Positions 1 to 11,601 are shown, counted from the first letter of the stretch. The stretch: DNA of 64,000 nucleotides from Roridomyces roridus (GCA_029378245.1 JARKIF010000015.1:1116001-1180000), one strand, 5' to 3'. Numbers and translations are program-made. Notes: generated by a model from the sequence alone, not told the origin.

Positions 1-1051
1 GTACAACTGCTCTCCGCGTCCGAGATTCCCGAAGGTCTCGTACGCGGGTTACTTACTACTTCGTACTAGTGACCAGCTGCGCGCGCCTGCAAAGGCGCCT
101 GGCTTGTCCATTCCTCCGCTCCTTCGTCTATCTACGACTGCGCTACGAAATACACGTCGCCTTCAACCCATTGAAGCCTCCGAATCCGTGCAACATCACA
201 CATTCTCTCCTCTTCCTATTTTTTTGGTCCTTGATCCCCTCTTGTTTGTATTTCTCTGCCTTCCGCCTACGAATAAGTAAGTAGGTTCACTGTGTGGTAT
301 TATGTAACATGAAATTAGAGCACAATATTGATGTTCAAGTATGATACTGGATGTGTAAATACGTGAATTGGAATTCCATGAATTTTCTGCCTCTCAGTTC
401 CACATTCCAATTGAGCACTCAAGACAGACTGTGGCATTCGGACTGTTGACTCCATTAGGGTGTGGTTTTTAATTCCTGGAGCATTAAAAACTGGTTTACA
501 AACCTGGTTTGCAACCGGGCTGTTTATAAACCGGTTAATAAACCAGGCCTCAAAAGGCCTAAAAAAGGCCCCAGAGAGGAATTTTTCGCCCCCACCCCCT
601 CCTACCCCCTCCTGCATTTCCCTGTGTACATTCAAACCTTATCCTGTATGCAATCAACCCTCGGTGGGCACTGTGCACATCAACGAGCACATCAGACGGT
701 GATCAGGCCTGGATCAAACCTCGTTTGACCCACAATATGATGCACACATAAGGTTGGTGGCAATGTTCATCCAATTTCATCATTTACTTGGTCTGAATGG
801 ACTGCGAAAAGATGCACTTCGCGCCGACTGTATTATGTAATTGCATTTATAAACCGGCCTTTTCCTCCGAACATTTATAAACCACGTTTATAAACACCTG
901 TTAATAAACCGGTTAATAAACCAGAGTTAAAAACCACACCCTAGACTCCATACCCTGAGTGTCGCCGACATCAACGGAGCGATCCTTATCACGCACGCGG
1001 GTCCATATAAGGGTGTAGGGCCGACAAGCGGCAAGGTCCGCTACCGGATTT
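1..1051 (+). repeat. 5' LTR (3' part) of the composite Ty3 element
   Basis: This segment matches 27065-28115 base for base as far as I can read by eye, including a nested MITE at the same place in both. Because a Ty3-type gag follows this copy and an accessory ORF plus a G-rich polypurine-like tract precedes the other, I interpret the pair as LTRs. The left copy starts before the window. The copies diverge at 1052, so the LTR ends at or just before 1051. That end is not the canonical CA, which is the main weakness of the reading; a plain segmental duplication remains possible. Confidence 0.6.
456..943. mobile_element. hAT-type MITE, copy 1 (488 bp)
   Basis: The ends are near-perfect inverted repeats (TAGGGTGTGGTTTTTAA at the left, its complement at the right), flanked by the 8-bp direct repeat gactccat at 448-455 and 944-951. 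An 8-bp duplication and a TAGGG-type terminus are hallmarks of the hAT superfamily. The interior has subterminal repeats around ATAAACCGGTTAATAAAC and no coding capacity, so it must have been moved in trans. It lies inside the 1051-bp LTR. Confidence 0.88.
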
Positions 1052-1229
1052 CAGCTGATGATCATTATGATCTCATCAGCTGCCGGCTGGTAATCCGACT
1101 CTCAGAAACAGCTCAGAAATCCCACTTGCAATCTTTATTTTGGCTTTGCATCCGTCAATCTATACTACTGATGCTCCACTCAACAGTAGTTCATCTGTAG
1201 AGGGTGACAAAACAGGTTTTAAAAAATCG

Positions 1230-1435
1230 ACCAAAGCCGCCGGCTAAGCCGGAGCCGGGCCCAAGCCAGAGCCGGGCCCAAGCCGGAGCCGGGCCCAAGC
1301 CGGAGCAGGGCCCAAGCCGGAGCCGGGCCCAAGCCGGCCGGCATATCCGGCTCCGGCTTGGGCTTGGGAATTTCAAAAGCCGGAGCCGGGTCAAGCCAAG
1401 CCCAAGCCGGCGGCTTCAAGCCAAGCCGGAGCCGG
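1230..1435. repeat. GC-rich minisatellite (AAGCCGGAGCCGGGCCC units)
   Basis: Imperfect tandem copies of a unit of about 17 bp rich in CCGGAGCCGGGCCCAAG, continuing as more diverged copies to about 1435. It probably interrupts the 5' part of the gag reading frame, because a Ser/Thr/Pro-rich frame reappears after it (about 1440-1617) in the same frame as the gag ORF that starts at 1637, separated only by one TGA. Confidence 0.75.
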
Positions 1436-1636
1436 GAAAACACTACCCCATCTGCTTCGGTCACGAGCCAAACGGCTGCGTCTTCGTCACACAACATAAA
1501 TGCCCCGCCAGCTCGTCAAGCTCCTTTCGGCCAAGACGGACCTCGAATACCGTCTTCACTCCCTACAGGACGACCGGGTCGGACCGCGACGGATTCCACG
1601 GTCGTGCCAGACGGAGATAATTGACTGAGAGCTCAG

Positions 1637-3639
1637 ATGAGCGCGGCGAACGCCGCGACCTCTGGGCTCGAGGAAGAAGGAACGTCCGCACATCCGGGCA
1701 CGGAACTTGATGACGAGGTGGTGGACACCGAACAAGAGCTTGATCCCACGTCCTCTGCTTCTTCTCCCCTCACACAATTATCCGGCGAACAAGACAATTT
1801 CGTATCCGTGGAAGAAACATCCATCAACCCAGGCTTTGGACAATGGGGTTTTGGAGGAGGGACTCCCTCCAACGACAGCGTAACGGCAGCCCTTAGTCGT
1901 CAGGGCTCAATAGCCGGCTACGAACCCTTCTTCCGGGCTGGGGGGCGGTCTATTGATTTGTTCTGCAATGAACCACTGGCAGTGTCAGTTGAACGCCTCC
2001 ATGGTTCTTACGACCCCGCCGATACCGCTCAAGATGACCCGTTACTCATCTTTGGAGCAGTTGATGGGGTCCTACCGGGATACGCTCCCAACCAGACCCT
2101 TCTGCTACGTGATGTAGTTATACGTTACGGTTCGGAGCAGAGGAACTTCCTGTGGGACAATGTCTCGAGTGCCGTGATAGCGGTGAACCAGTACGACGCC
2201 TCGTCCGTTTCCCTGGTGAGGATTTTGCGTCGAGACCAGGAAACCACCTATTGTCTCCAACTCGACATTCTAAATCTGATACCGTCTACGCCGTGCAACA
2301 GATTCTGGATGGTCTAACTGCTTTCACGGGGCGTACCTTTGCGACTCGGCTCGTAGTGGACCCTAACTTCGGATTCCTCTATCGTCTTGAGGAGTACGAA
2401 GATGAGGTGCAGATACGCTTCGTGTTCTCCATGCTCCAGCTGCGCTTAATGCGCGCGGATGAGAATATTCGCAAGCAACTCAAGCGCATCCGTCGCACGA
2501 TCACAGGCGTGGAAAACGAAGGGTCAATTAGTTCCGCCAACTCCACTTTGTCTGAGGTCCGCTTACAATATGGCACGGTCTCTAAGTCACACGAGCTGCA
2601 TCGTATGCTAGCTCGCAAGGATTACGGGCAAAGGGTAGCCTTGATTGACCCGGAAGTTCAAAGGGCCATGGCCAAATCTATTCGCGATGTTGAAGACATT
2701 AATCCCGACCCCTACCGTAGACGGAGCCGTCAAGGAGCCATCCCCACGATCAGGGAGCTGAATGAAGAGCGAGATCGACCAACTCGAACAGGATACCTCG
2801 GACCACCTCACAATGTCCGCTTCGCCGCACAAGCCTCCTCGACCATCTCTGCCTTCCAACGTCTGCCGACCATTAGCACGCTGCCTGGAGTAGGTAAAAT
2901 ACCCAATCTAGCGCATGCTGCGCTGGGGACGCAGAGTAGTAATGGGCGGCCATCGATGATGCGCACGGGTAATCAAATGAAAGGCGTGTTACCGTACCAG
3001 AACCGCCCTTCAGCGCCCCATATGCAAGCCTATTCAACTCCCGTGAGGAACAAGACCCCCGGCAGCGACTCAGGACGTCAAAATCCTGCCCGAGGTAATC
3101 CACCGGGTGGAGGAAGTTCGGGATCGAGTTCACATGGAGGAAGTTCGAAGAAAGGAGATGGTGGTGGTCCAGGTCGAGGATTTGGCGGTGGTGGGGGTGC
3201 AGGCGATTCAGGTGGAGGCGGTTTCGGGAGCAATGGAGGTTTCGGCAGAGGAAACGGGGGTAATCCTGGAGGGTATCCAGGTGGTGGAGGAGGTGGAGGC
3301 CCGCCTGGTCCAGCTGTAGCGCCGAGCTTTGACTCAGCGCACGCAGACCAGTGGCAGCTTAACCATAAACTCAATCTCAGTATCTTACCCGTCTGGAATG
3401 GTCATGGTGAAACTGTCATTGACTATGTGATTGCGATGAACCACCTTGCCAGTTTGGGAGAAAAGATGCAGATTGGAATTGCGGAAATGGCACCTCACAA
3501 GTTCATTGATCGAGCACACTCTTGGTGGATTCACCTTCCAGAACCCATTCGCAGAGGACTGTCGGCGAGCTGGGCCCACTTACTTGATGCCATCCGCAAT
3601 CACTTCCTCACGCAACAATGGCTCAATGATCGCACTCAC
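1637..3639 (+). pseudogene. Ty3/gypsy gag, first part (degenerate)
   Basis: Two overlapping frames (1637-2317 and from about 2270 to 3639) together give a gag-like polyprotein: an acidic N-terminal region, a basic helical middle, a long Gly-rich linker (about 3105-3310) and the start of a capsid-like domain with DYVIAMNHLASL and WWIHLPEPIRR. A frameshift lies near 2280. The reading frame stops at a hAT insertion at 3640 and resumes at 7303; joining the two through one 8-bp target copy keeps the frame open. The structural protein would assemble retrotransposon particles. The identification rests on position and style rather than on a diagnostic motif in this piece. Confidence 0.65.
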
Positions 3640-6600
3640 TAGTGTTGCCGCGGTCCGGTCTTGTTCGGTTCGGGGCCAAATTTCTCGAACACACTCAGAG
3701 CGGCACCATCATGGTTAAACCAACCCACCATGCGCGACGGCATAAAGACGGCACACGATCATCTACGCTGTTCAGCCGTCACACAGAATTGAACTGTCTC
3801 CATCCAGACGATCTCTTTTGTTGCCGACGCCTTCATCGCAAGATGGTAACTCAGATCACAGATTGCCGAGGCTGGCTAGCCCAGAATGGAGACACTTTGA
3901 TGTCCATCATCCATGTCAACCGACGGCGGATGGGGCCGATGACGCCGGACATCAGCCGTGGCTGCTAGCCGGAGTAATAACTGTACCATTAATGCAATGC
4001 CCCTGGTGATAGGTGGGGGCAATGTTGCATTATTGACGGTCTCTCACCGCCCGTGAGATGGATGGTAATGCAATTTCCCGTTGTTTTCGAGGGCCTCAGG
4101 GTTTTATTTCTGAGTTTAATTTCACATTTCAAATGGCCTTTTTAATGGTATAGTTTTCATTCTCAGATTGATCGCTGTTGTTTGATCGCGGTTATCGCTG
4201 GATCATTTTTGATGGCGATGGATGGAGGAATCATTTTTGATAGACGGATCAGTTTTTGATGGTGATGAGTTAGATCATTTTCTGATGGTCATTGCCAGTA
4301 GCCACTGTTGATCAATTGCAGATGCGGCTCATCGCATCAGCCATCAAATCATGATGGACATCAAAGTTGTGGCCCGCATTCCGGCCTACAGGAGCTTCCT
4401 ATATACCTTTGACTGGAAATGCTTGGTTAGCTCAGGGAATGCAAAACACTGTGGAAAAGCTGGCATCAAAACCCGGGTGCCCCCTTTTTTTCTCCTGGCT
4501 TTCCCTCTGTACCCAGAAATGTGTAACACCATTCATTTAGTATGTATTTTCATCACAAGCAAACCCTCAATGTGAGCAGAACCTTGTGAAATGCTTCAAC
4601 TTCCGGACTTGATGACAGCCCTGATTGACATGAGCCACTACGCTTTTTTCCCAAAAAGGGAATTTTCACCAGTTTGAGTGAATTTAAGCAGAACCCTCTG
4701 CATTCTGGGATGCATGCTGATCAGACATTGTTCTGGGATGCATTATACATCCTTTTGCTCCTATTGGAAAGCAACAGAACATGATCAGGACACTGTATGG
4801 GTTGAATAGAGAGCCCTTGTTGCAATTCATGATCACATTTGCTAGCCTTGTTCAATAGTTTATAGGATCCTCCTCAGTGTTTTCACATATGATTCAATGA
4901 ACCTCATTGCTGAAAACTAAGTGCTCAGACCATTGGGGAATAATACCAGGTGCATCAAGCCAGTGATTGATCTTGTGGTATGAGCTGATAGAGAGACTAT
5001 TCTATGTGATCTCAAGAGTTCTGGGACGCCCAGATACCCTCCAAACTGGAATTGAAAGCTAGTTTCACAGCATCCAGTCAGTCCAAAGAGATTCTACCAC
5101 AACTTGGTCAAAATCAACTCTGCACCATTTCTCCTCCTGTACAGTTCATGTGCTCAATCCTATGGCCTAAAGGATATTCAATGGGCATAAGTTACCAGCC
5201 TGATATGAGAAATCACACAGCTAGGGGTTGTAACCTGAGATACAACCAGGATCATTTTGCACTGATGCCCTGAGTTCCTGCTCTGGGGGGTTCTGTAGGC
5301 CCAATCAATGGCTGAAACTTAGGTGGAACATGTTCCTAGTTGCCAATACATCCATTGAAGTGGAAAATGAACAAGCTGCATCTGGATGGGTGGAGGGATG
5401 TCACGGTTGTAAGGTAAGATTTCGGCCATTTGCTCGGACACCACTTGAACAGAACTCTCTCAGTTCTTCGCCAAATCTGATGATATAAAGCTCATTTGAG
5501 GTGCTCAGAACGTCTTTTGCCCATTTCTAGTCTCTGATATGCTTTATTCAACCTCCTTAGTGCCCAATCACTGAATTGATCACAAAATGTATGCTCTTCA
5601 AACTTGTGTTTCTGAGTCCATGAATCAGTGATCTCTGGCTCTTAAGCCTGTTTGTACACTATCAGAGATCCCCTGAGCTATTTGTATCACCAGGGAAAAT
5701 CTAGGGAATGCACAATGTAGGCAACAGTCTGTTGCAGGCAGTATCACACAATTGCCTTGTCTGTTGGAGAGTCTTAGGTAAGTTGTCACTTGCAATGGAT
5801 AATTAGACATGCCATCAAGTTCATGAGCCCCTGGATCACAGGCTCAATGGACATTATCAGTGCCTTCAGTCAGATCAGCATTTTCACTGATTCATTTGCA
5901 AGTCAGCTTCAAGGTATGCACCTGGGGCCATATTGCTTTGAGCTCATCTCTATGACTCTAGGTACCTCTCTGAGGTGCGGCTGCAGTATTAGGGAACCAA
6001 AAGGGAGGTAATATTGGGAGATCAACCAAAGCCGGTCTATTTGTGCAATTACAGGTGTACAACAGGGTCATTGGAAGCTTGAATGGCCACAGTTACATAT
6101 CAATAGACTGCAAGAAACATACCTGGTGGAAAATTCTGTCAGCAATCAACATGGGAAGCCCAGAGAGGCCAGAAACTCAAAAATTGCCTTTTTGGGACAA
6201 AAGCGTAGTGGCTACAATTGGAAATCGGCATCAAATTCACTGGAAACTTGAGGTACATAGAGTTCTGGTGGCACTGTGATGTTGCAGCACATCATGCTAG
6301 CATCCTGTGATGCCTGGTGTCATCAGGAATTGTCTGCTGGGGACAGGAGAAAAAAAAGAGGAGGCCAGGGATTGAACCCGGGACCTCAGAGAAAAAGAGA
6401 ATGCAGCAGGCACAGGGAACATACTAGTAGACAACAAGGCCATGATAAGCCAGATGTTTGGGACAAGCACATGGGCGCTCACCCTCTCAATCTATTCATT
6501 GTCCCCCTATTCACCGGCAAAGAGGTCTGATCATTTGAATCTGAGTTTGTGGGACCCCTTACGGTGTCACTTGATCAAAAAGACTCTGGTCTGGGAATGT

Positions 6601-7294
6601 ATTTTGCATTTTACAGCCTAACCAAGTCATTTGAGCTAAAACACATGTTGACAACTCTTGTAGCCCTTGAGCCGCTCTATGATTTTGATTTTTTGATACA
6701 TCACATCAATTGCGATGGTGACAATTGTGCTGGGCTGTGGATTTTTGATCTGTGGACCTTTTTGGGCTGCCATTGATCTCTGTCATATGTATGTCCCAAA
6801 GATCACTGGATCGCTCAGTAAAAACGATCCGGCATCAATGTTAAGTACAAAGGAACCGACACCTTCCAGAAATGGCATGTCCGCGATGCTCGGAGGACTT
6901 ATTTGAAGCTTACCTCAGTTACCCAGGCCTGTTAACCCTTGCGCACAAAACAACGGGACAATGCATTACCCTACCATCTCACCGGCGGTGAGAGGCCGCG
7001 AATAATGCAACATTGCCCCCACTTATCACCGGGGACATTGCATTATTGACACAACCATTGGTGCTAGCCGAAGGATCAGCGCTTGATTTGGGTGATCCAG
7101 AGTTGCCAACTCGGGAGGGGTTCGAACAGGTTCGCACCGGTCTGCACCGGTGCAAAATATCCAAGGTTTCCTGAACCCTGGACCAAACCTCAGGTTCGGT
7201 GCGGGTTCGACGACTCCCTTCGAACCGCACCCCGTGTTCGGTTCGGGGTTCGCACAAGTTCGGCGGGGTTCAGAACCGGACCACGGCATCACTA
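3640..7294. mobile_element. hAT-type element inserted in gag (3655 bp, non-autonomous)
   Basis: The termini are inverted (left TAGTGTTGCCGCGGTCCGGT, right arm complementary with a few mismatches) and flanked by identical 8-bp repeats gcactcac at 3632-3639 and 7295-7302. Removing the element and one repeat restores the gag frame through NDRTHEFEEM. No open frame in it resembles a transposase. Most of its length (3992-7043) is a second element with its own long TIRs. Confidence 0.85.
3992..7043. mobile_element. Nested TIR element (3052 bp) within the hAT-type element
   Basis: Inverted repeats of about 96 bp at 3992-4087 and 6947-7043 (both ends begin ATGCAATG, then share GTGGGGGCAATGTTGCATTAT in parts) bound this AT-rich interior. 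The flanking dinucleotide is TA on each side (3990-3991, 7044-7045), which fits a Tc1/mariner-like TA duplication, though two bases can match by chance. Frames inside are short (below 90 codons) and none is recognisable, so it is non-autonomous or decayed. Confidence 0.65.
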
Positions 7295-7302
7295 GCACTC
7301 AC

Positions 7303-7614
7303 GAATTCGAAGAAATGTGCTTCCGTCAGAAAGGCCATGAATCCGAGGATCCCGTTGATTTCTTTCAACGCCGTATCAAGTACCTCCCTTTCCTTTTCGA
7401 GGAGCAAGGGGATGGTCCAATGATGGTTGCGCGTGTCCTGCGGACGCAACCGTCAGCCTGGGCCAAAGATGTCAGCCACTTGACTTGTGCTACCTTGGCG
7501 GATCTTCAATCTTTGGCGGAGCACAATGCCAAAGTACTCATATCCTCGTGGAACGATGCACGCAAACTCAAGCTGCTCTCCGACCCCAAGCCCGTTGATA
7601 CGCAGCGTCACGCG
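7303..7614 (+). pseudogene. Ty3/gypsy gag, second part
   Basis: The frame continues the capsid-like region (EFEEMCFRQKGHESEDP..., then FFQRRIKYLPFLF) directly from the first gag part across the hAT insertion. The pattern of a capsid C-terminal domain before a zinc knuckle is typical of Ty3 gag. It is cut at 7614 by another insertion and resumes at 9386 without frame loss when one 7-bp repeat is removed. Confidence 0.65.
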
Positions 7615-9378
7615 CACTAGTGTATAGTAGATAGCTCGAGTAGGTAATGTCCTAGAAGTAGACCGCGAAGCGATACAACTCCACAACACACTAACCACAA
7701 AACACACACAACACACACACAATTCCTTGACTAGCACGCTGACACCTAACGGTTGAGTTCGGGGTCGTCTGAAGTATACAGATAAGACTGATACTCCGCG
7801 GTTTGGTTCTCGGAAGCTTGTAGGTTGGCTCTCGAGGTTTCACACCAAGTTCAATGTCTTTTGAACTAAGAGGAATCTCTTGACTGGTTTGTAGACTGCT
7901 CACAACGAACACGAGGTTACGATGTTAAAAGGTTTTATATTTTATTGACCGAAACACACAATATCCAAACACCAATACAACTTCGATACAACACGAAGAG
8001 GAACTATAGCACAGAGGGCAACCCACTACCCCTTAAGTATGTTACTATAGCTGACCCAAGTTGAACCAGAGCTCGGGTGCCTTTGATATTGCGTCTAAGC
8101 TAAGAGAAATGATACAACAAATCTCCGCGGAAGTCACAAGACTGCACTATAACCACAGATCAAGCTTCGACCCAATGTCTAGGCAAGAAGGCGTACAATG
8201 CAATCTATCCAAACACCAATACAACTTCGATACAACACGAAGAGGAACTATAGCACAGAGGGCAACCCACTACCCCTTAAGTATGTTACTATAGCTGACC
8301 CAAGTTGAACCAGAGCTCGGGTGCCTTTGATATTGCGTCTAAGCTAAGAGAAATGATACAACAAATCTCCGCGGAAGTCACAAGACTGCACTATAACCAC
8401 AGATCAAGCTTCGACCCAATGTCTAGGCAAGAAGGCGTACAATGCAATGCTGCAAGGGCGGGATCTACAGGCCTTATATACTACTCCCTACTGGTCTGAT
8501 GATATAACTACTATTACGCGCCTGCCATCCCTATTTCCGTACTTTCCCTATAACCCTAGGTGCCCTGTCACCTATATTACATCCCCTCGAACCGCTTCGC
8601 GTGGTCCTGTTGCTTATGTTGCTGCTTGGCCCGTCTGATCGGTGGTCATGCCGCCTTGGCATTCGAGCCGATTGGCCTGGTAATTTGATTCCGTCGTTTC
8701 ATTACACTCTCTTGCTGAGCCAGCTCCCATTATGACTACAGCCCTCGACCCAGGTCCATAAATAACCTCGGTCCGCCATCTTCGTCATCCAAAGCTTACT
8801 CCTGGCATATTCTGTCAGACGCGATCATCGCTCTGATCGTCTGCCGCGACTCCGCCGCTTTTCATGATCATGATCGTACTCGGATCAGTTCTCGATCATA
8901 CTAGTGTGCCTGCGCGAGTTCGACTCGCCCACTTGTCATCTCTTTTCTGGGTGTCTCTGCAATACCGGAACGAATGGTAGTATTTCCTCCAACTCGCCTA
9001 CGCGAGCCACTCTGTTTGTATACATATATATAGACTTATACCGGTCCGCGAGGTACTCCGCGAACCTTGTCATGATAGTACTGCGCGTCCGCGCAACCTT
9101 CGTCTTTGCTCTATAGCTAGTCTAGCTCATTTCTGAATACACCTGGGCTTGGTATATCTCCTTGGGTATGGTATCTCCACAAGTAGTAGTCCCCGCGAAC
9201 CGCCTATTGGAGTCACTACAACCGACCACTTGAACGAATAGCCAAGGGTAGTGTACTGACGACTTGTACTTGTCTCATTAATACACGAATAGCGACACGG
9301 AGCTCGGTCCTATCCCTTATTGTATATCACCTGACAGAGGCATTGGTGTGCGCACCAAAACAGCTAATTAGCCAGATT
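7615..9378. mobile_element. Unclassified 1.76-kb insertion in gag
   Basis: The 7-bp sequence tcacgcg occurs at 7608-7614 and 9379-9385. Removing the interval with one copy gives an open gag frame (QRHACEIRSR...RRRRVHLAEHSDEG), so the boundaries are well supported. The ends are not inverted, do not begin TG/end CA, and no poly-A tail is visible, so the class is unclear. No protein-coding frame is convincing. It contains a 244-bp tandem duplication and a CA-rich tract near 7700. Confidence 0.65.
7962..8448. repeat. 244-bp tandem duplication
   Basis: The stretch 7962-8204 is repeated at 8206-8448 with period 244 and no difference that I can see. The copies include the same short frame starting MNQSSGAFDI. 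Near-identity means the duplication is recent relative to the host element. Confidence 0.9.
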
Positions 9379-9385
9379 TCACGCG

Positions 9386-10104
9386 TGCGAAATACGCAGT
9401 CGTATCACCGTATCAAATGGAATTCCTTTCAGGCGCCGCCGTGTTCACTTGGCTGAGCACTCAGATGAGGGCGAGAGTTCAGCAGCCGAGTATGTGGAGG
9501 AGGAAGGGAGTGAAGCCGAGGAAGAAAACAAAAATGCTCATCAGGGAGCTCTATCAATCGGACTCCACGCGATCGTGGTTCTTCGTCGCGCTCTTCTTGG
9601 CCGAAAGGGAAGACCATTGGCGGATATGAATTCAAACGTGATGATTCGGTCGCAAGTACGCGCCCACCGCCTAATGGAGGGGAGTGCTACATCTGCACCA
9701 GCCCCAAACATATCGCGTTGGATTGTCCGCATTATGGGAAATGGAGCGCGCTGAGAAGGGCAAATCTTATACACATGGACATGGACCCGGAACAAGAGGC
9801 AAGGGAGTTAAACGAGTATATAGCTATGACCGTGGAATACAAAGCCTCAAAGGCACCTTCGGCTTATTCGCGTGAGACCCATAAGGAGGTTTTCGTCGTC
9901 GATGCGCAAAGCACTGGTGCTGCTCGCGCTCACGTCGAAATTCGTTCGCCCAATCGAAATACCAGAAGGAGGGAAATGTTTGAGGCTACGAAGAGAAAAA
10001 AATTGGACAAGGGAAAAGCCAAGGATGATTTGGAAGTTGATCAGGCTCCTCCTTTACCTCGAGCGGTGCTGCGCAAGGTTGCGCGCGCAGTCGAGTTAGA
10101 GTAG
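9386..10104 (+). pseudogene. Ty3/gypsy gag, third part with CCHC zinc knuckle
   Basis: The frame carries a zinc knuckle at 9685-9726 (CYICTSPKHIALDC, CX2CX4HX4C), the nucleic-acid binding end of gag. Upstream it needs a one-base frame change in an A-rich run near 9525-9540. Downstream it ends in a TAG at 10102-10104 that is in the same frame as the protease region, so the stop is either a readthrough site or a nonsense mutation. Confidence 0.75.
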
Positions 10105-11112
10105 GAAACTCTTTCCACGGGCGAAGAGGTTCTCAAAGCTAGGAAGGCTCGACATCTCCCTGATGGTTTGGGATCCCTCGGTTCCAGGGCACTGCATATT
10201 CGCGTCAAAGTGGGCTCATTGCTGGCAGAATTCATCCGCGGTCGTCTTGACTCGGGCGCCGACATCACTCTCATGTCCGAAGAATTTTGGGAATCCCTTG
10301 TCCTGGAGAACAAGCCTAAACCCCGGGAAGGAGTCCGAACGAAGCTGTACCGTCTGACGGGTCGAGCCAAGGTCCTAGGATATGTGAAACTCCCTCTATA
10401 CATGGAGACCAAGGAGAAGGAGACAGTCCTCTTTGAGCTTGAAGCTTATGTGGTCCGTAACATGAAGGTGCCTCTACTGCTCGGCGAAGACTTCCAGACC
10501 TCGTATGAGCTGGGGGTGGATCGCTGGGCTACTGGAGCGTCCGAAGTTCGTATTGGAAAAACTCGACACATTATTCCCGCTTCCTCCTCCCATGCTGTAG
10601 ACCTTGGGTTCGAAATACGCCAAGCAAGCGTTGCGAATTCTATGAAACGGCTACTTCCGGGTGTCTGGCGTAAGACTTACCAGCGATCCAAAGCTCGCAT
10701 CCGTCGAGAAGGGCAGTCAAAGAATCCTCCAGTCCTAGCGGAGCAAGACGTACTTATTGCACCGGGATCAGTGCATAACGTGCGAGTAACGGGAGCCTTT
10801 GAAGACAGAGAAGAATGGCTGGTGGAAACAGTGGTCATTTCAATGGAGGACGAATCTGTTCTCGCCGCTCCTACTACTATGCTTAACAGTAAACACCCCT
10901 ATCTCCCCGTTGCCAACACCAGTGCGCGGCCATGGTACATACGCGCCGGTGATGTTATTGGAAAGTTGTACGACCCTTCTACTTACGCGGATAAGCCCAA
11001 GTCGGAAGAGGAGCTGCAGAAATATACCTCCTCCGCCGAAGCTCTTGCCCGAGTGATACAAGAATCCATTAACACTCAGGACCGAAGCTACTCAAAGTCC
11101 AAGGAGAGCAGT
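10105..11112 (+). CDS. Retropepsin-like protease region of the composite Ty3 element
   Basis: Open in one frame after the TAG at 10104. The catalytic motif LDSGADITLM near 10245-10275 is a retroviral-type aspartic protease active site (D-S-G), and VPLLLGEDF further on matches the second conserved segment (hydrophobic-hydrophobic-G). The enzyme would cut the Gag-Pol polyprotein. The frame is interrupted at 11112 by a complete retrotransposon; removal of that element with one 5-bp duplicate joins it in frame to the reverse transcriptase at 17772 (SKESSDDRLDHD). Confidence 0.75.
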
Positions 11113-11588
11113 TGTCACGCGCTGACCTATTTGCGCACGTGACAACGCCAAATAAACCAGATATACATTGGCGCCGTACAGCGTTAAAGTCATGGGAACC
11201 CCGTCTCGATCGGATTGAGGAAGAAGCCGAGGAAGACATTATTTAAAGACGTGGGACAGTTTCATATTTATGAACGACAGCGTGGATGAGGGAAGGAGTT
11301 TTCGATCAAGTGAACTGTCAGATCATGACAGGCTTCTATGATGAACACGGCGTAGACATGACAATAGGAGACGACAACGGTGCAGGACAATAGTGCATGT
11401 CGGAAGCCAGGACAATTAGTGTAGCATCGTAGATCTATTCCTCACAGTATAAAAGCAGTAGCTAGTCGTCGTATTCTGTACCCTCTCCTAGACTTTTATT
11501 CAGTTCATTTTACGAGCTTTAGTAGCGCACTACCCAATCCGCAGCATCTTACCGCTGTTGGACGCGTGAAACAAGTCTTGTCGTGACA
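11113..11588 (+). repeat. 5' LTR of the nested chromovirus
   Basis: Starts TGTCACGCGC and ends TCGTGACA. A TATA box TATAAAAG lies at 11448-11455. The stretch TAGACTTTTATT at 11489-11500, about 41 bp after the TATA box, is the likely transcript 5' end because it pairs exactly with the sequence just after the LTR. Confidence 0.93.
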
Positions 11589-11589
11589 T

Positions 11590-11601
11590 AATAAAAGTCT
11601 A
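11590..11601 (+). promoter_or_regulatory. Predicted self-priming primer-binding site
   Basis: AATAAAAGTCTA, one base after the LTR, is an exact 12-nt complement of TAGACTTTTATT at 11489-11500 in the same LTR. There is no TGG start as expected for a tRNA-primed element. Tf1 of fission yeast and related fungal Ty3 elements prime reverse transcription from the folded 5' end of their own RNA, so the same is inferred here. Confidence 0.65.

Noticed and set aside
1204..1445. A MITE whose ends would be TAGAGGGTGAC and CACTACCCC around the minisatellite
   Set aside because: The ends match poorly and the flanking bases do not form an 8-bp duplicate in register; kept only as a minisatellite.
4351..6776. 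Several short frames (60-85 codons) in the nested TIR element
   Set aside because: None shows a transposase motif (DDE/D) or any family pattern; the region looks non-coding.
7700..7725. CA-rich tract as a LINE or SINE tail
   Set aside because: It lies about 90 bp inside the insertion, not at a boundary.
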